A stretch of 64,000 nt of DNA, from contig NZ_VKHQ01000001.1 in NCBI RefSeq assembly GCF_009792795.1, positions 62,001-126,000 of the forward strand, written 5' to 3'. The translations under genes were made by a program, and so were the position numbers. The DNA is from Cognatiluteimonas profundi (GTDB lineage: Bacteria; Pseudomonadota; Gammaproteobacteria; Xanthomonadales; Xanthomonadaceae). A model generated the notes under the pieces. That model was not told where the DNA came from and ran no database searches. It saw only the letters and a program-made list of their open reading frames with translations. Below, piece by piece: positions 30,431-39,204 of this stretch. The first letter of the stretch is position 1; the number at the start of each line of letters is the position of its first letter.

Positions 30431-30467
30431 CCGCCCGTATGCCGGGCTGGCGGCCCTTTCAGGCCGA

Positions 30468-31214
30468 TCAGGGCATGTACATCCCGCCGTTGACATGCAG
30501 GGTTTCGCCGGTGATGTAGGCGGCGGACGGCCCGGCCAGGAAACACACTGCATGGGCGACATCGGCCGGTTCGCCGAGCCGCCCAAGGGCGATCTGCCCG
30601 AGCAGTCCTTCACGTGCCGCCTCGGGCATCGCGCGGGTCATGTCGGTGTCGATGAATCCGGGCGCGACCACGTTGACCGTGATGCCCCGCGACCCGATCT
30701 CGCGCGCCAGCGACTTGGAGAACGCGACGACACCAGCCTTGGCGGCGGCGTAGTTGGACTGACCGGCATTGCCGATGGATCCGATCACCGATGCGATGTT
30801 GATGATGCGGCCCTTGCGTGCCTTCATCATCCCGCGCAACACGGCCTTGCTGGTGCGATAGACGCTGGTGAGGTTGGTGTCGAGGATCGCCTGCCACTCG
30901 TCCTCCTTCATCCGCAACAACAGGTTGTCGCGGGTGATGCCGGCGTTGTTGACGAGGATCGACACGCCGCCGAATTCCGTCGCGATCGAATCGACCAGCG
31001 CCTCGACCGACGCGCCGTCGGTCACGTCCAGCAAGCGACCGTGGCCACCGGCGGCGGCGAGTCGCTCGCCGATGGCGGTTGCCCCGGAAGCGGACGTCGC
31101 CGTCCCGATGACGGTTGCGCCCAGTGCGGCGAGTTCGGATGCGATCGCCGCACCGATGCCGCGGCTGGCGCCGGTCACCAGGGCGATTTCTCCATGCAAT
31201 GCGCCTTGATTCAT
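30468..31214 (-). CDS. fabG: 3-oxoacyl-[acyl-carrier-protein] reductase
   Basis: 248-residue short-chain dehydrogenase. NADP loop VTGASRGIG (13-21), NNAG at 89-92, catalytic S142, Y155 and K159 (NYAAAKAG), and C-terminal TGETLHVNGGMYMP. It reduces 3-oxoacyl-ACP. The start overlaps the fabD stop (ATGA). The next gene, acpP, is about 90 bases downstream and probably also has its own promoter. Confidence 0.96.
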   Translation of the reverse strand: MNQGALHGEIALVTGASRGIGAAIASELAALGATVIGTATSASGATAIGERLAAAGGHGRLLDVTDGASVEALVDSIATEFGGVSILVNNAGITRDNLLLRMKEDEWQAILDTNLTSVYRTSKAVLRGMMKARKGRIINIASVIGSIGNAGQSNYAAAKAGVVAFSKSLAREIGSRGITVNVVAPGFIDTDMTRAMPEAAREGLLGQIALGRLGEPADVAHAVCFLAGPSAAYITGETLHVNGGMYMP

Positions 31215-32161
31215 GCCTCGCTCCATTGTTGCAATGCGTTGTCGAAGTCGTCCTGCGATCCGATGGCGATGGCATCCATCGACTTGTCGATGCGCTTGAC
31301 CAGGCCCGCCAGCACCTTGCCCGGGCCGCACTCGGCAACGCGCGTGACGCCACGCGATGCGAGCGCCTGGACGCAGGACGTCCATTGCACGGGCAGGTAC
31401 AACTGGCGCACAAGCGCGGCGCGGATCGCGGTGGTCGTCGGGTGGATCCGCGCATCGACGTTCTGGATCACCGGGATCACCGGATCGCTGAATCGCATGT
31501 CCTGCATTGCGGCGCCCAGGCGTTCCGCGGCATCGCGCATGAGTGGCGTATGCGATGGCACGCTGACGGCGAGCTTCACTGCCTTGCGCACGCCGCGCTC
31601 GGCGAGCAGCGCCAGTGCGCGGTCGACGGCGGCAGCATGCCCGCCGATGACGATCTGGCCAGGCGAGTTGTAATTGGCGGGCACGACGACGTCGGCGCCG
31701 GATGCGTCCGCGCAGGCCTGTTGCACGACGTTGTCGTCGGCACCCAGCACGGCGGCCATGGCGCCCGTCCCGGGAGGAGCGGCGTCCTGCATCAGCTGGC
31801 CGCGATGCCGTACCAGTCGGGCCGCATCGCCCAGCGACAACACCTGCGCGGCGACCAGCGCGCTGTATTCGCCGAGGCTGTGGCCGGCGAGCACGGACGG
31901 CTGGCTGCCGCCCTGCTGCTGCCACAGCCGCCACACCGCGACGCCTGCGGCGAGCAGTGCGGGCTGGGTGAATTCGGTGCGATTGAGCTCGTCTTCGGGG
32001 CCAGCCTGGGACAGGGTCCACAGATCGACACCCGCGCCGTCCGAGGCTTCGACGAACGTGTCACGCACGACCGGGTTGCGTTGCGCCAGTCCGGCGAGCA
32101 TCCCGATCGATTGTGAGCCCTGCCCCGGGAAGACAAAGGCAAGCGTCGGCGAACAGGTCAT
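31211..32161 (-). CDS. fabD: Malonyl-CoA-ACP transacylase
   Basis: 316 residues. Active serine S95 in AGHSLGEYSALV, catalytic histidine in VPSHTPLM, and N-terminal VFPGQGSQ. It loads malonate onto ACP. ATG at 32161 has AGGA seven bases upstream and is preferred to an adjacent TTG. Its stop overlaps the fabG start. About 97 bases separate it from fabH. Confidence 0.96.
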   Translation of the reverse strand: MTCSPTLAFVFPGQGSQSIGMLAGLAQRNPVVRDTFVEASDGAGVDLWTLSQAGPEDELNRTEFTQPALLAAGVAVWRLWQQQGGSQPSVLAGHSLGEYSALVAAQVLSLGDAARLVRHRGQLMQDAAPPGTGAMAAVLGADDNVVQQACADASGADVVVPANYNSPGQIVIGGHAAAVDRALALLAERGVRKAVKLAVSVPSHTPLMRDAAERLGAAMQDMRFSDPVIPVIQNVDARIHPTTTAIRAALVRQLYLPVQWTSCVQALASRGVTRVAECGPGKVLAGLVKRIDKSMDAIAIGSQDDFDNALQQWSEA

Positions 32162-32258
32162 CGGCAATCCTCGAAAGGGGCGCGAATGATACGGGCACGG
32201 GACGGCAAAGCGTCAGTACTGTGGCGCACGCCCGGAGCCAACCGCTACTTCCGCGTGC

Positions 32259-33266
32259 TCAATAGCGCAGCAGTGCGGAGCCCCAGGTAAAGCCGCCGCC
32301 GAAGGCTTCCAGCAACAACAACTGGCCACGCTTGACCTGCCCGGAACGCACCGCGCAATCCAGCGCCAGCGGAACCGATCCGGACGAAGTGTTGCCGTGC
32401 TTGTCGACGGTGACGACGACGCGCTCCATCGGCATGTCCAGTCGTTTGGCGGTTGCCTCGATGATGCGCAGGTTGGCCTGGTGCGGGATCAGCCAGTCGA
32501 TGTCATGGCGGTCCAGCCCGTTGGCGGCGAGGGTTTCCTCCACGACGGCGTCCAGGGCCTTGACGGCGTGCTTGAACACTTCGTTGCCGATCATCAGGAC
32601 CTTGACGCCAGCGTTGTGCTCCTCCGGCTTGAAGCCGACCGACACGCCGACGGGATTCCACAGCAATTCCTTCTTGCTGCCATCGGCATGCAGGTGCGTG
32701 CTGAGGATCCCGGTCTCGGAATCGGCCTTCAACACCACCGCGCCGGCGCCATCACCGAACAGCACGCAGGTGCCGCGATCGGACCAGTCCAGCATGCGGG
32801 TCAGGGTCTCGGCACCGACGACCAGGGCGGTCCTCGCGGAACCGGAGCGGATGAACTGGTCGGCGACCGCCAATGCGAACAGGAAACCCGAGCAGGCGGC
32901 GTTGACGTCGAATGCGGGGCATCCGTTGGCGCCCAGTCGATGCTGCAACAGGCAGGCCGTGGAGGGAAAGATCAGGTCGGGCGTGGTGGTGCCCAGGATG
33001 ATCAGGTCCAGCTCGGATGCCTGCACACCGGCGGCGTCCATCGCGCGAACGGCAGCGTGATAGGCAAGATCGCTGGTGGTTTCGCCCTCGGCCGCGACGT
33101 GGCGCTCACGAATGCCCGTGCGCGCCGCGATCCACTCGTCGCTGGTGTCCACGAATTGCGCGAGATCAGCGTTGGTCAGCACCTTTTCCGGCAGATAGCT
33201 GCCAGTACCGGCGATGCGGGAAAAGATCCGGCCAGCATTCGACTGGCCAGCGACCTGCTCACTCAT
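32259..33266 (-). CDS. fabH: 3-oxoacyl-[acyl-carrier-protein] synthase III
   Basis: 335 residues. Triad C125 (NAACSGF), His in [11 protein letters not shown] and Asn in KHGNTSSGS. It starts fatty-acid synthesis by condensing an acyl-CoA with malonyl-ACP; in xanthomonads branched starters are used heavily (family knowledge). In E. coli plsX separates rpmF and fabH, but here the 90-base gap holds no gene. Confidence 0.96.
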   Translation of the reverse strand: MSEQVAGQSNAGRIFSRIAGTGSYLPEKVLTNADLAQFVDTSDEWIAARTGIRERHVAAEGETTSDLAYHAAVRAMDAAGVQASELDLIILGTTTPDLIFPSTACLLQHRLGANGCPAFDVNAACSGFLFALAVADQFIRSGSARTALVVGAETLTRMLDWSDRGTCVLFGDGAGAVVLKADSETGILSTHLHADGSKKELLWNPVGVSVGFKPEEHNAGVKVLMIGNEVFKHAVKALDAVVEETLAANGLDRHDIDWLIPHQANLRIIEATAKRLDMPMERVVVTVDKHGNTSSGSVPLALDCAVRSGQVKRGQLLLLEAFGGGFTWGSALLRY

Positions 33267-33356
33267 GGGTGACCCCGTGTCTGTTCGGCTGAAGCCGCAC
33301 CAACCCGGTGCGACTGCGCGTGGATGCGGCTGGCTGGGCAGCCGCGATCCGCGGGA

Positions 33357-33551
33357 TCAATCTTCCTCGACCACCTTGGTCTTGGGCACGATGACCTGCT
33401 TGCCACGGTAGTAGCCGTCGGCAGTGACATGGTGCCGCACGTGGGTCTCGCCGGTCGTCGGATCGGTCGACAGCTGCTTGGAGGTCAGCGCGTCATGGGC
33501 GCGACGCATGCCACGGCGGGATGGGGAAACTCGGGATTTCTGTACAGCCAT
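33357..33551 (-). CDS. rpmF: 50S ribosomal protein L32
   Basis: 64 residues with the L32p N-terminus [20 protein letters not shown]. There are no zinc cysteines, as in many proteobacteria. GGAG lies seven to eight bases upstream of ATG. It follows yceD, the usual order, and is followed directly by fabH. Confidence 0.97.
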   Translation of the reverse strand: MAVQKSRVSPSRRGMRRAHDALTSKQLSTDPTTGETHVRHHVTADGYYRGKQVIVPKTKVVEED

Positions 33552-33629
33552 GGGAGTGCTCCAACTTCAATTCGGTGTGATTCGCCCGGCTCTCGCCGCG
33601 TATTTTTCTGTCTGATCCAACCTGGTGCA

Positions 33630-34154
33630 TCAGTCCGACGGCTTGAGCCGGGCCAGCGCCGAGAATGGATTGGCCTGCTCAAGCTCTTCGGCCTGCACCG
33701 GCCATTCCTTTTCCATGGCCTCCGTGCCAGGCATCGCCGGCACGACCGGCACGGCAAGTATCAATTCATCCTCGACCAGATCGGCGGGGTGCAACAAACC
33801 GTCGTCCGGCAGCAACAACGGCTCGTATCCCTCGGGCAATCCCGCTTCGTCCGACTCGTCGCGGATCAACCCGAGACGCTGCACCAGCTGCACCGGCTGG
33901 AGGAAGCGCTGCAACGTGCGCTGGCATTCCAGCGGCAGTGCGGCGTCGATCCTCAGCTCGACGTAGGGAACCTGGAATGCATCGCGGTCGAACTCGAGCG
34001 CGAAGCGAACCACACCTTCATCGTCGTACAGCACGTCACGCAGCCGGGTCATCGACGACAGTGGCAACGATCCCTCGAATACCCGCCGCGCAGCCACCAT
34101 GCGCCAGGCGTCCAGGACGTCGGGCACCCGTGATTCCGGTATTTCCGCAGACAT
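33630..34154 (-). CDS. yceD: YceD family protein (DUF177), 23S rRNA accumulation
   Basis: 174 residues. Family features are the VPYVELRIDAALPLECQRTL segment and the C-terminal ANPFSALARLK, with an acidic middle. YceD/DUF177 proteins are needed for normal 23S rRNA levels and precede rpmF in most bacteria. The ATG at 34154 gives the usual length. Much longer open frames through this region on the same strand are shadows of the maf gene. Confidence 0.93.
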   Translation of the reverse strand: MSAEIPESRVPDVLDAWRMVAARRVFEGSLPLSSMTRLRDVLYDDEGVVRFALEFDRDAFQVPYVELRIDAALPLECQRTLQRFLQPVQLVQRLGLIRDESDEAGLPEGYEPLLLPDDGLLHPADLVEDELILAVPVVPAMPGTEAMEKEWPVQAEELEQANPFSALARLKPSD

Positions 34155-34277
34155 AAGCGGCGGAATGTTAGGCGTCGGGGCCCCTGCTGTCAAACCCAGG
34201 CCCTTGTGGAAGCGGGTGATTTGCCCCGCGCGGGGGCCGGCGGCAGACTGCATTCCTGTCCCGCCGGAAATGCCTGT

Positions 34278-34637
34278 TTGAGCACTGTCCTGCTGTTGCT
34301 CGCCATCGCCGCCATTATCACCGGACTGGCCCTGGCCGTCCGCCGTCGCAGCGGCCGCCGCAAGAATGCCGTCATTCAGGTCCTGGATGCGGCCGATGCC
34401 CTTGAAGAACGCCTGCGGACGGCGCGGGTCGAGATCGAGGCCATCGTGGGCAGCGACCAGAACCCGGTCCGCGACGCCATGCAGGAAATGCTGCGCCAGC
34501 GGCTCTGGCTGCAGCAGCACGGTCCGGACGCGTCCTTGCAGCAGCTTCAGGTGGTGCGCGACTCCATCGACGCCGCCCGGGTGCGGATCGAGCAACAACT
34601 GGTCCAGATCGACCGGGCACGGGCACTGCTGCATTGA
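34278..34637 (+). CDS. Small membrane-anchored coiled-coil protein, unknown function
   Basis: About 119 residues if translation starts at TTG 34278; the frame is open from GTG 34206. The sequence begins LSTVLLLLAIAAIITGLALA, a single membrane helix, then RRRSGRR and a helical, charged coiled-coil region to the end (RIEQQLVQIDRARALLH). There is no recognisable family. It overlaps the maf start (TTGA), so the two are probably translated together. A GGAAA before the TTG is a weak ribosome site. Confidence 0.6.
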   Translation: MSTVLLLLAIAAIITGLALAVRRRSGRRKNAVIQVLDAADALEERLRTARVEIEAIVGSDQNPVRDAMQEMLRQRLWLQQHGPDASLQQLQVVRDSIDAARVRIEQQLVQIDRARALLH

Positions 34638-35254
34638 ACGCCGGCGTGGATGAACGGGACGCCCGCAGGCCACCACCATCCGGGCGGCTGCTGCTGGCAT
34701 CGACGTCGCGCTATCGGCGCGAGTTGCTGCAGCGCCTGGGATTGCCATTCGAGGTCGCGGCGCCCGCTGTGGACGAGACGCCACGCCCAGGTGAAATACC
34801 GGCAGCGACGGCGACCCGCCTGGCCCAGGCCAAGGCCGAGGCCCTGGTGGGTACACACGGGGACGCATGGGTGCTCGGCTCCGACCAGGTGGCGACCCTC
34901 GACCAACGGACGCTGGGAAAGCCGGGTGGCCATGACCGGGCGCTGGCGCAACTGATGGCGATGTCCGGTCGCAACGTCGAATTCCTGACGGCGGTCTGCC
35001 TGGCCCGGGCGGACGGCCAGCGATTCCATGCACTGGATGTCACCACCGTGCGATTCCGCGCGCTGCACGAGGACGAGGTGCGCCGCTATCTGGAGGCGGA
35101 GGAACCCTACGACTGCGCCGGCAGCTTCAAGGCCGAAGGACTGGGCATCGCGCTGTTCGAGTCGATCCGGTCCGAAGACCCCACCGGCCTGATCGGACTG
35201 CCGCTCATCGCAACCGCAAGGCTGCTGCGCCAGGCGGGCTTCGCCGTCCCCTGA
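34634..35254 (+). CDS. maf: Maf-like nucleotide pyrophosphatase, YceF (m7GTP) subfamily
   Basis: 206 residues. Family motifs: LLLASTSRYRRELLQRL, GSDQVATLD, and DCAGSFKAEGLGIALFE then EDPTGLIGLPL. These match E. coli YceF, which hydrolyses m7GTP, more than the dTTP type (Maf/YhdE). It probably cleans modified nucleotides from the pool. The TTG at 34634 overlaps the upstream stop (TTGA); an in-frame GTG at 34646 is the alternative. In E. coli yceF lies next to yceD, and here it is divergent from it. Confidence 0.9.
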   Translation: MNAGVDERDARRPPPSGRLLLASTSRYRRELLQRLGLPFEVAAPAVDETPRPGEIPAATATRLAQAKAEALVGTHGDAWVLGSDQVATLDQRTLGKPGGHDRALAQLMAMSGRNVEFLTAVCLARADGQRFHALDVTTVRFRALHEDEVRRYLEAEEPYDCAGSFKAEGLGIALFESIRSEDPTGLIGLPLIATARLLRQAGFAVP

Positions 35255-35284
35255 GCCGAGTGACATGCATTGCGCGGTGTGCAG

Positions 35285-37147
35285 TCAGCGGATGGTGATC
35301 GGCTCCTCGCTCCAATCCTCGACACTGCCGTCGCGCCCGAACAGCCGCAGGCCCAGCCAATGGCGCCCGGCGGGGACCGACCGGACGTTGACCTGCGCCT
35401 GGAAACCCACATTTGGCTGCTGCGGATCGGTCGACTGCTTCCAGAAGATCGCGACGCCCGGATTGGCCAGGCCGTACTGCGCCTTGGCAACGGGCAAGCC
35501 GTCGAGCATCACGATGACCTGCCGCAACCCGACGCCATCCTTGAATGCCCATCCGGAAACATCGAAGGAGCGTCCAACCTTCGTGCCTGCCGCGGGCTGG
35601 TCCACCCAAGCCATCGCCGGCGCGGTGCATGGACCCGACGCACGCTTTCGACCCAATGCGAACAGCAGGAAGCGCTGGCTGCCGTGATCCACGTTGACCA
35701 CGCGGGGCCGCGGCAGGGGACCGACCCGTTCGCACAGCGCGTGATATTGCTCCAGCAGGTTCTTGTATTCGACTTCCGACGCGCCGACCACCAGCAGCAC
35801 GGGGCGCGCGCCAAGCTCGGATCGGTCGTCGACCCTCAGCCCCCACAACTTCAACTGCGGCGCACGACCGTGTTTGCGGTTCAGCGGATGTGGAAGGACG
35901 GCAATCTGCGGATCGTCGAGCGCAAAGCCGAGCTCCGCTCCATCCTTGAAATTGTCGGCAACCAGCCGGGTGTCCGCCGGCATCGTCGACTGCAGCTTGC
36001 GAACCGACGTTGCGAGCGAGTCCCATCCGGCGAAGTTCTTCGGATACCACTTGTCGGCGGCCGTCTGCGCCCGCAGCGACGGCACTGAAACCGCGGCGTA
36101 GTACCCGAGCATGCCGATGAGGCCCGCTGCCGCCATGGCGACCGTCGCCGACCGCAACCACCGTGGCCATGCCAGCAACAGTCCCGGCAGCAACGGCAGC
36201 AGCGCGACGTACCCGGGCAATGGCCAGTGGAAGCTGACCCGCTCGGTGTCGGCAAAGAATCCGAGGACGAAGAATCCAACAACCACCAGCGCGCCAAGCC
36301 AGGCGAAGTAGCGATGTACCAGGTTGTGGTCGCGGCGATGCACCCATACGGCCGACGCCAGCGCGGCGAACAGCAGCGGGGTCACCAGCAGCGCCTGGAT
36401 CAGCACGAACCAGATACCGTCCGCGTGGAATGCCCACGGATGGCGATCGAGCAACTGGAAGCGCAGGCCGGCCTCCGCATTGCCCAGGTTCCATGCGAGC
36501 AGCGGTGTCCAGGCGGCGGCGCCGAAGGCAATGGAAACCAGTACGCGGGCATCGCGCAGCGCCGCGCGCCCCTGCGGGATCAGCAGCAACGCCATCAGGC
36601 CAACGCCAATCACGGCGATGAACCGGTAGTGGCTGAGTGCGCCGATCGCAAGCCCTGCGCCGAGTTCGAGCGCCGCCGTCGCCGTCACGCCTCGCAGGAG
36701 TCGCGATCCGGCGTCCATGCACAACAGCGTGGCGAATGTCATGGCCGCATCCGGCACCGCAAGCACGCCCAGCGTTCCGGCCAGGGGCAGCAGCATCGTG
36801 AACAGCCCCGCCATCCAGCCCTGCGCCGCCCCGAACTCGCGGGCGGTGATTCGCGCGACCAGCCAGGGCAGGCAGGCGGCAATCGCCAGGAAGGGCGCGC
36901 GCAGCGCCAGCGGATGGTTGCCGCCCAGCTCCACGCCCAGGCGGGTCAGCCACGCCGTCATCCCCGGCAGGTCGGAATAGGCCCACGCGAGGTGCTGGCC
37001 TTCCTGCCAGTAGAACGCCTCGTCGACGAACAGCGGCAAGCGCGCGGCCACCAGCAACTTGATGAGCGTCAGCAACACCCAGACGCCTGTGAACCAGCGC
37101 ATCGCCCGGACTTCGTCCCGCAGGTCCTCTTGCCTCGCTACACTCAT
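35285..37147 (-). CDS. Membrane glycosyltransferase, GT39/ArnT-like, with C-terminal beta domain
   Basis: 620 residues. The first 400 or so hold about eleven membrane helices. The first large loop carries LFVDEAFYWQEGQHLAWAYS, with the acidic residues expected of the PMT_2/ArnT fold. The C-terminal part is soluble: a region with HALCERVGPLPR, then a beta-sandwich-like domain containing FDVSGWAFKDGVGLRQVIVM. Enzymes of this class transfer sugars from polyprenyl phosphate to lipid or protein on the periplasmic side. Acceptor and donor are unknown. ATG at 37147 has GAAGG upstream. Confidence 0.8.
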   Translation of the reverse strand: MSVARQEDLRDEVRAMRWFTGVWVLLTLIKLLVAARLPLFVDEAFYWQEGQHLAWAYSDLPGMTAWLTRLGVELGGNHPLALRAPFLAIAACLPWLVARITAREFGAAQGWMAGLFTMLLPLAGTLGVLAVPDAAMTFATLLCMDAGSRLLRGVTATAALELGAGLAIGALSHYRFIAVIGVGLMALLLIPQGRAALRDARVLVSIAFGAAAWTPLLAWNLGNAEAGLRFQLLDRHPWAFHADGIWFVLIQALLVTPLLFAALASAVWVHRRDHNLVHRYFAWLGALVVVGFFVLGFFADTERVSFHWPLPGYVALLPLLPGLLLAWPRWLRSATVAMAAAGLIGMLGYYAAVSVPSLRAQTAADKWYPKNFAGWDSLATSVRKLQSTMPADTRLVADNFKDGAELGFALDDPQIAVLPHPLNRKHGRAPQLKLWGLRVDDRSELGARPVLLVVGASEVEYKNLLEQYHALCERVGPLPRPRVVNVDHGSQRFLLFALGRKRASGPCTAPAMAWVDQPAAGTKVGRSFDVSGWAFKDGVGLRQVIVMLDGLPVAKAQYGLANPGVAIFWKQSTDPQQPNVGFQAQVNVRSVPAGRHWLGLRLFGRDGSVEDWSEEPITIR

Positions 37148-37285
37148 GGATGACACCTTCAAGGCAACAGCAGGCAGGGCGTCGATCACCCTCCCCTGGT
37201 CTGTCTGGTTGCACCCTGTAAGAGGGTGGAGTGACAGGAATCGTTCCTTCCAGCAACAGATCCCGGCGCACATCGCGAGGACCGC

Positions 37286-38239
37286 ATGTCAGCAACCCCC
37301 GTGGCAGCCAGCATGCTAACCGACGATTCACGCGAGCTCCTCAAGCGTGCGCTGGCGCAGGTCAACACACTGGTACTCGGAAAACCGCAGGAAGTGCGGC
37401 TGGCCTTCGTCGCGCTGCTATCCGGCGGGCACCTGCTGATCGAAGACCTCCCCGGCCTGGGCAAGACCACGCTTGCGCATGCATTGGCTGCGACGCTTGG
37501 GCTTGGATTCCAGCGCGTGCAGTTCACTTCGGATCTCCTGCCGTCCGACATCGTCGGCGTGTCGGTGTTCGATGCGCAGGCGCGCCGGTTTGAATTCCAC
37601 CCCGGTCCGATCTTCGCGCACGTCCTGCTGGCCGACGAAATCAACCGCGCCCCACCGCGCACGCAAAGCGCATTGCTCGAAGCGATGGCCGAGCACCAGG
37701 TCACCGTCGACAGCCACACGCATCCGCTGCCCGATCCGTTTTTCGTCATCGCCACGCAGAACCCGGTCGATCTTGCCGGCACCTACCCGCTGCCGGATTC
37801 CCAACTCGATCGCTTCCTGCTGCGGCTGACCCTGGGCTATCCCGACGAGGATGCCGAGCGTGCACTGCTGTCGGGCAGCGACCGTCGCGACCTGATCGCG
37901 CAGGCAACGCCGTTGCTGGGCGCGGCCGAAGTCCTCGCGATGCGTCGCGCCGTCAACGAGGTGCATGCCAGCAGTGCATTGATCGGTTACGTGCAGGCCC
38001 TGATGACCCGCAGCCGCCAGCATCCCGGCGTGCGCGTGGGCCTGTCGCCGCGCGCCGGAATCGCGTTGCTGCGCGCGGCCCGCGCCTACGCGTTGCTGCT
38101 CGGTCGCAACCACGTCCTGCCGGAAGACGTGCAGGCCCTGTTTGCAGCGGTTGCGGCGCATCGGCTGGTGGCCGACAGCGACGCCGGCGGCCATGCATCG
38201 CTGGCCAAGTCCATCCTGCACGCGGTGCCGGTCGACTGA
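37286..38239 (+). CDS. moxR: MoxR-family AAA+ ATPase
   Basis: 317 residues. Walker A EDLPGLGKTT (53-62), Walker B LLADEINRAP, sensor motif IATQNPVDLAGTYPLPDSQL, and the RF/sensor 2 region VGLSPRAG. MoxR ATPases act as chaperones that help assemble or activate complexes, usually with the DUF58 protein encoded next to them. GAGGA lies before ATG. It starts a three-gene cluster with DUF58 and a transglutaminase-like gene. Confidence 0.93.
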   Translation: MSATPVAASMLTDDSRELLKRALAQVNTLVLGKPQEVRLAFVALLSGGHLLIEDLPGLGKTTLAHALAATLGLGFQRVQFTSDLLPSDIVGVSVFDAQARRFEFHPGPIFAHVLLADEINRAPPRTQSALLEAMAEHQVTVDSHTHPLPDPFFVIATQNPVDLAGTYPLPDSQLDRFLLRLTLGYPDEDAERALLSGSDRRDLIAQATPLLGAAEVLAMRRAVNEVHASSALIGYVQALMTRSRQHPGVRVGLSPRAGIALLRAARAYALLLGRNHVLPEDVQALFAAVAAHRLVADSDAGGHASLAKSILHAVPVD

Positions 38240-38241
38240 AG

Positions 38242-39204
38242 ATGGTCGCAGTACCAAGGCCAGCCCTGCGCCAGCGCCTGTTGTCCTGGACGCGACCGCG
38301 CGCGCCGGAAAGCCTGCCCGTTCGACTGGACCGTCGTCGCGTCTACATCCTGCCCACGGGTTTCGGCCTGTTCTTTTCGCTGCTGTTGCTGGCGATGTGG
38401 GTTGGCGCCCTCAACTACAACAACAATCCAGCCCTGCTGCTGTGCCTGCTGCTCGCCGGCGCGGCCAACACCAGCCTGCTGGCGGCGCACCTGCAGCTGA
38501 CGGGACTGCGCATCGTCGCCATCTCCGCCGACCCCGTGCCTGCCGGCGCCACGCTGGAGATGCGCCTGCATGTGCGTGCCGATCCGGGTCGGCAGCGCCG
38601 CGGGCTGCATGTGGACGTCGATGCCGCCACTGCAAACCTGTCGCTGGTCGACGCCCATGGCCAGGCGATGTTGTCGCTGCCCACGCAGCGACGTGGGTGG
38701 CTCGAGCCCGGCCGGATCCGCATCTGGACGACGCGCCCGCTTGGCCTGGCCCGTGCGTGGGCATACGTCTGGCCCGACGCGCCGTTGCTGGTCTATCCGG
38801 CACCCGAGCTCCACGGCCCCGCCCTGCCTGAAGGCACGGGCACGGCCGCGCGGGCGCGACTGCAGGCCAGTGGCGACGACGTGCACCACCTGCGCACCTA
38901 CCGCCGCGGCGACGCGCGCCGCGCGATCGCCTGGAAGCCGTCGGCGCGCCGCGATGCCCTGCTCGTGCGCGAATTCGAGCAGCCGCTCGGCGCCGACATC
39001 GTGCTGGACTGGCAGCAGCTCCCGATGCCGGATGCCGAAGCCCGCATCCGCCGGCTTGCGCGCTGGGTCGACGAGGCCGAGCGCGACGGTCGTCGCTACG
39101 CATTGCGCCTTCCGGGCCATTCCCCGATTGGACCAGGGTCCGGTGCAGCGCATCGGCACGCCTGCCTGCGCGCGCTGGCCTTGCTGCCGGCGCAAGGCGG
39201 CTGA
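38242..39204 (+). CDS. DUF58 domain protein
   Basis: 320 residues. Two hydrophobic segments near the N-terminus (about 36-53 and 63-82), then the DUF58 core with the typical YRRGDARRAIAWKPSARRDA and LLVREFEQ. Starts two bases after the moxR stop and overlaps the next start by one base. The family is the standard partner of MoxR ATPases; a von Willebrand A-like fold is usual. Function is unknown beyond this association. Confidence 0.9.
   Translation: MVAVPRPALRQRLLSWTRPRAPESLPVRLDRRRVYILPTGFGLFFSLLLLAMWVGALNYNNNPALLLCLLLAGAANTSLLAAHLQLTGLRIVAISADPVPAGATLEMRLHVRADPGRQRRGLHVDVDAATANLSLVDAHGQAMLSLPTQRRGWLEPGRIRIWTTRPLGLARAWAYVWPDAPLLVYPAPELHGPALPEGTGTAARARLQASGDDVHHLRTYRRGDARRAIAWKPSARRDALLVREFEQPLGADIVLDWQQLPMPDAEARIRRLARWVDEAERDGRRYALRLPGHSPIGPGSGAAHRHACLRALALLPAQGG

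Noticed and set aside
34206..34277. Upstream GTG start of the small coiled-coil protein
   Set aside because: The added 24 residues precede the natural membrane-helix start, have no ribosome site and look like random GC-rich sequence; kept only as an alternative.
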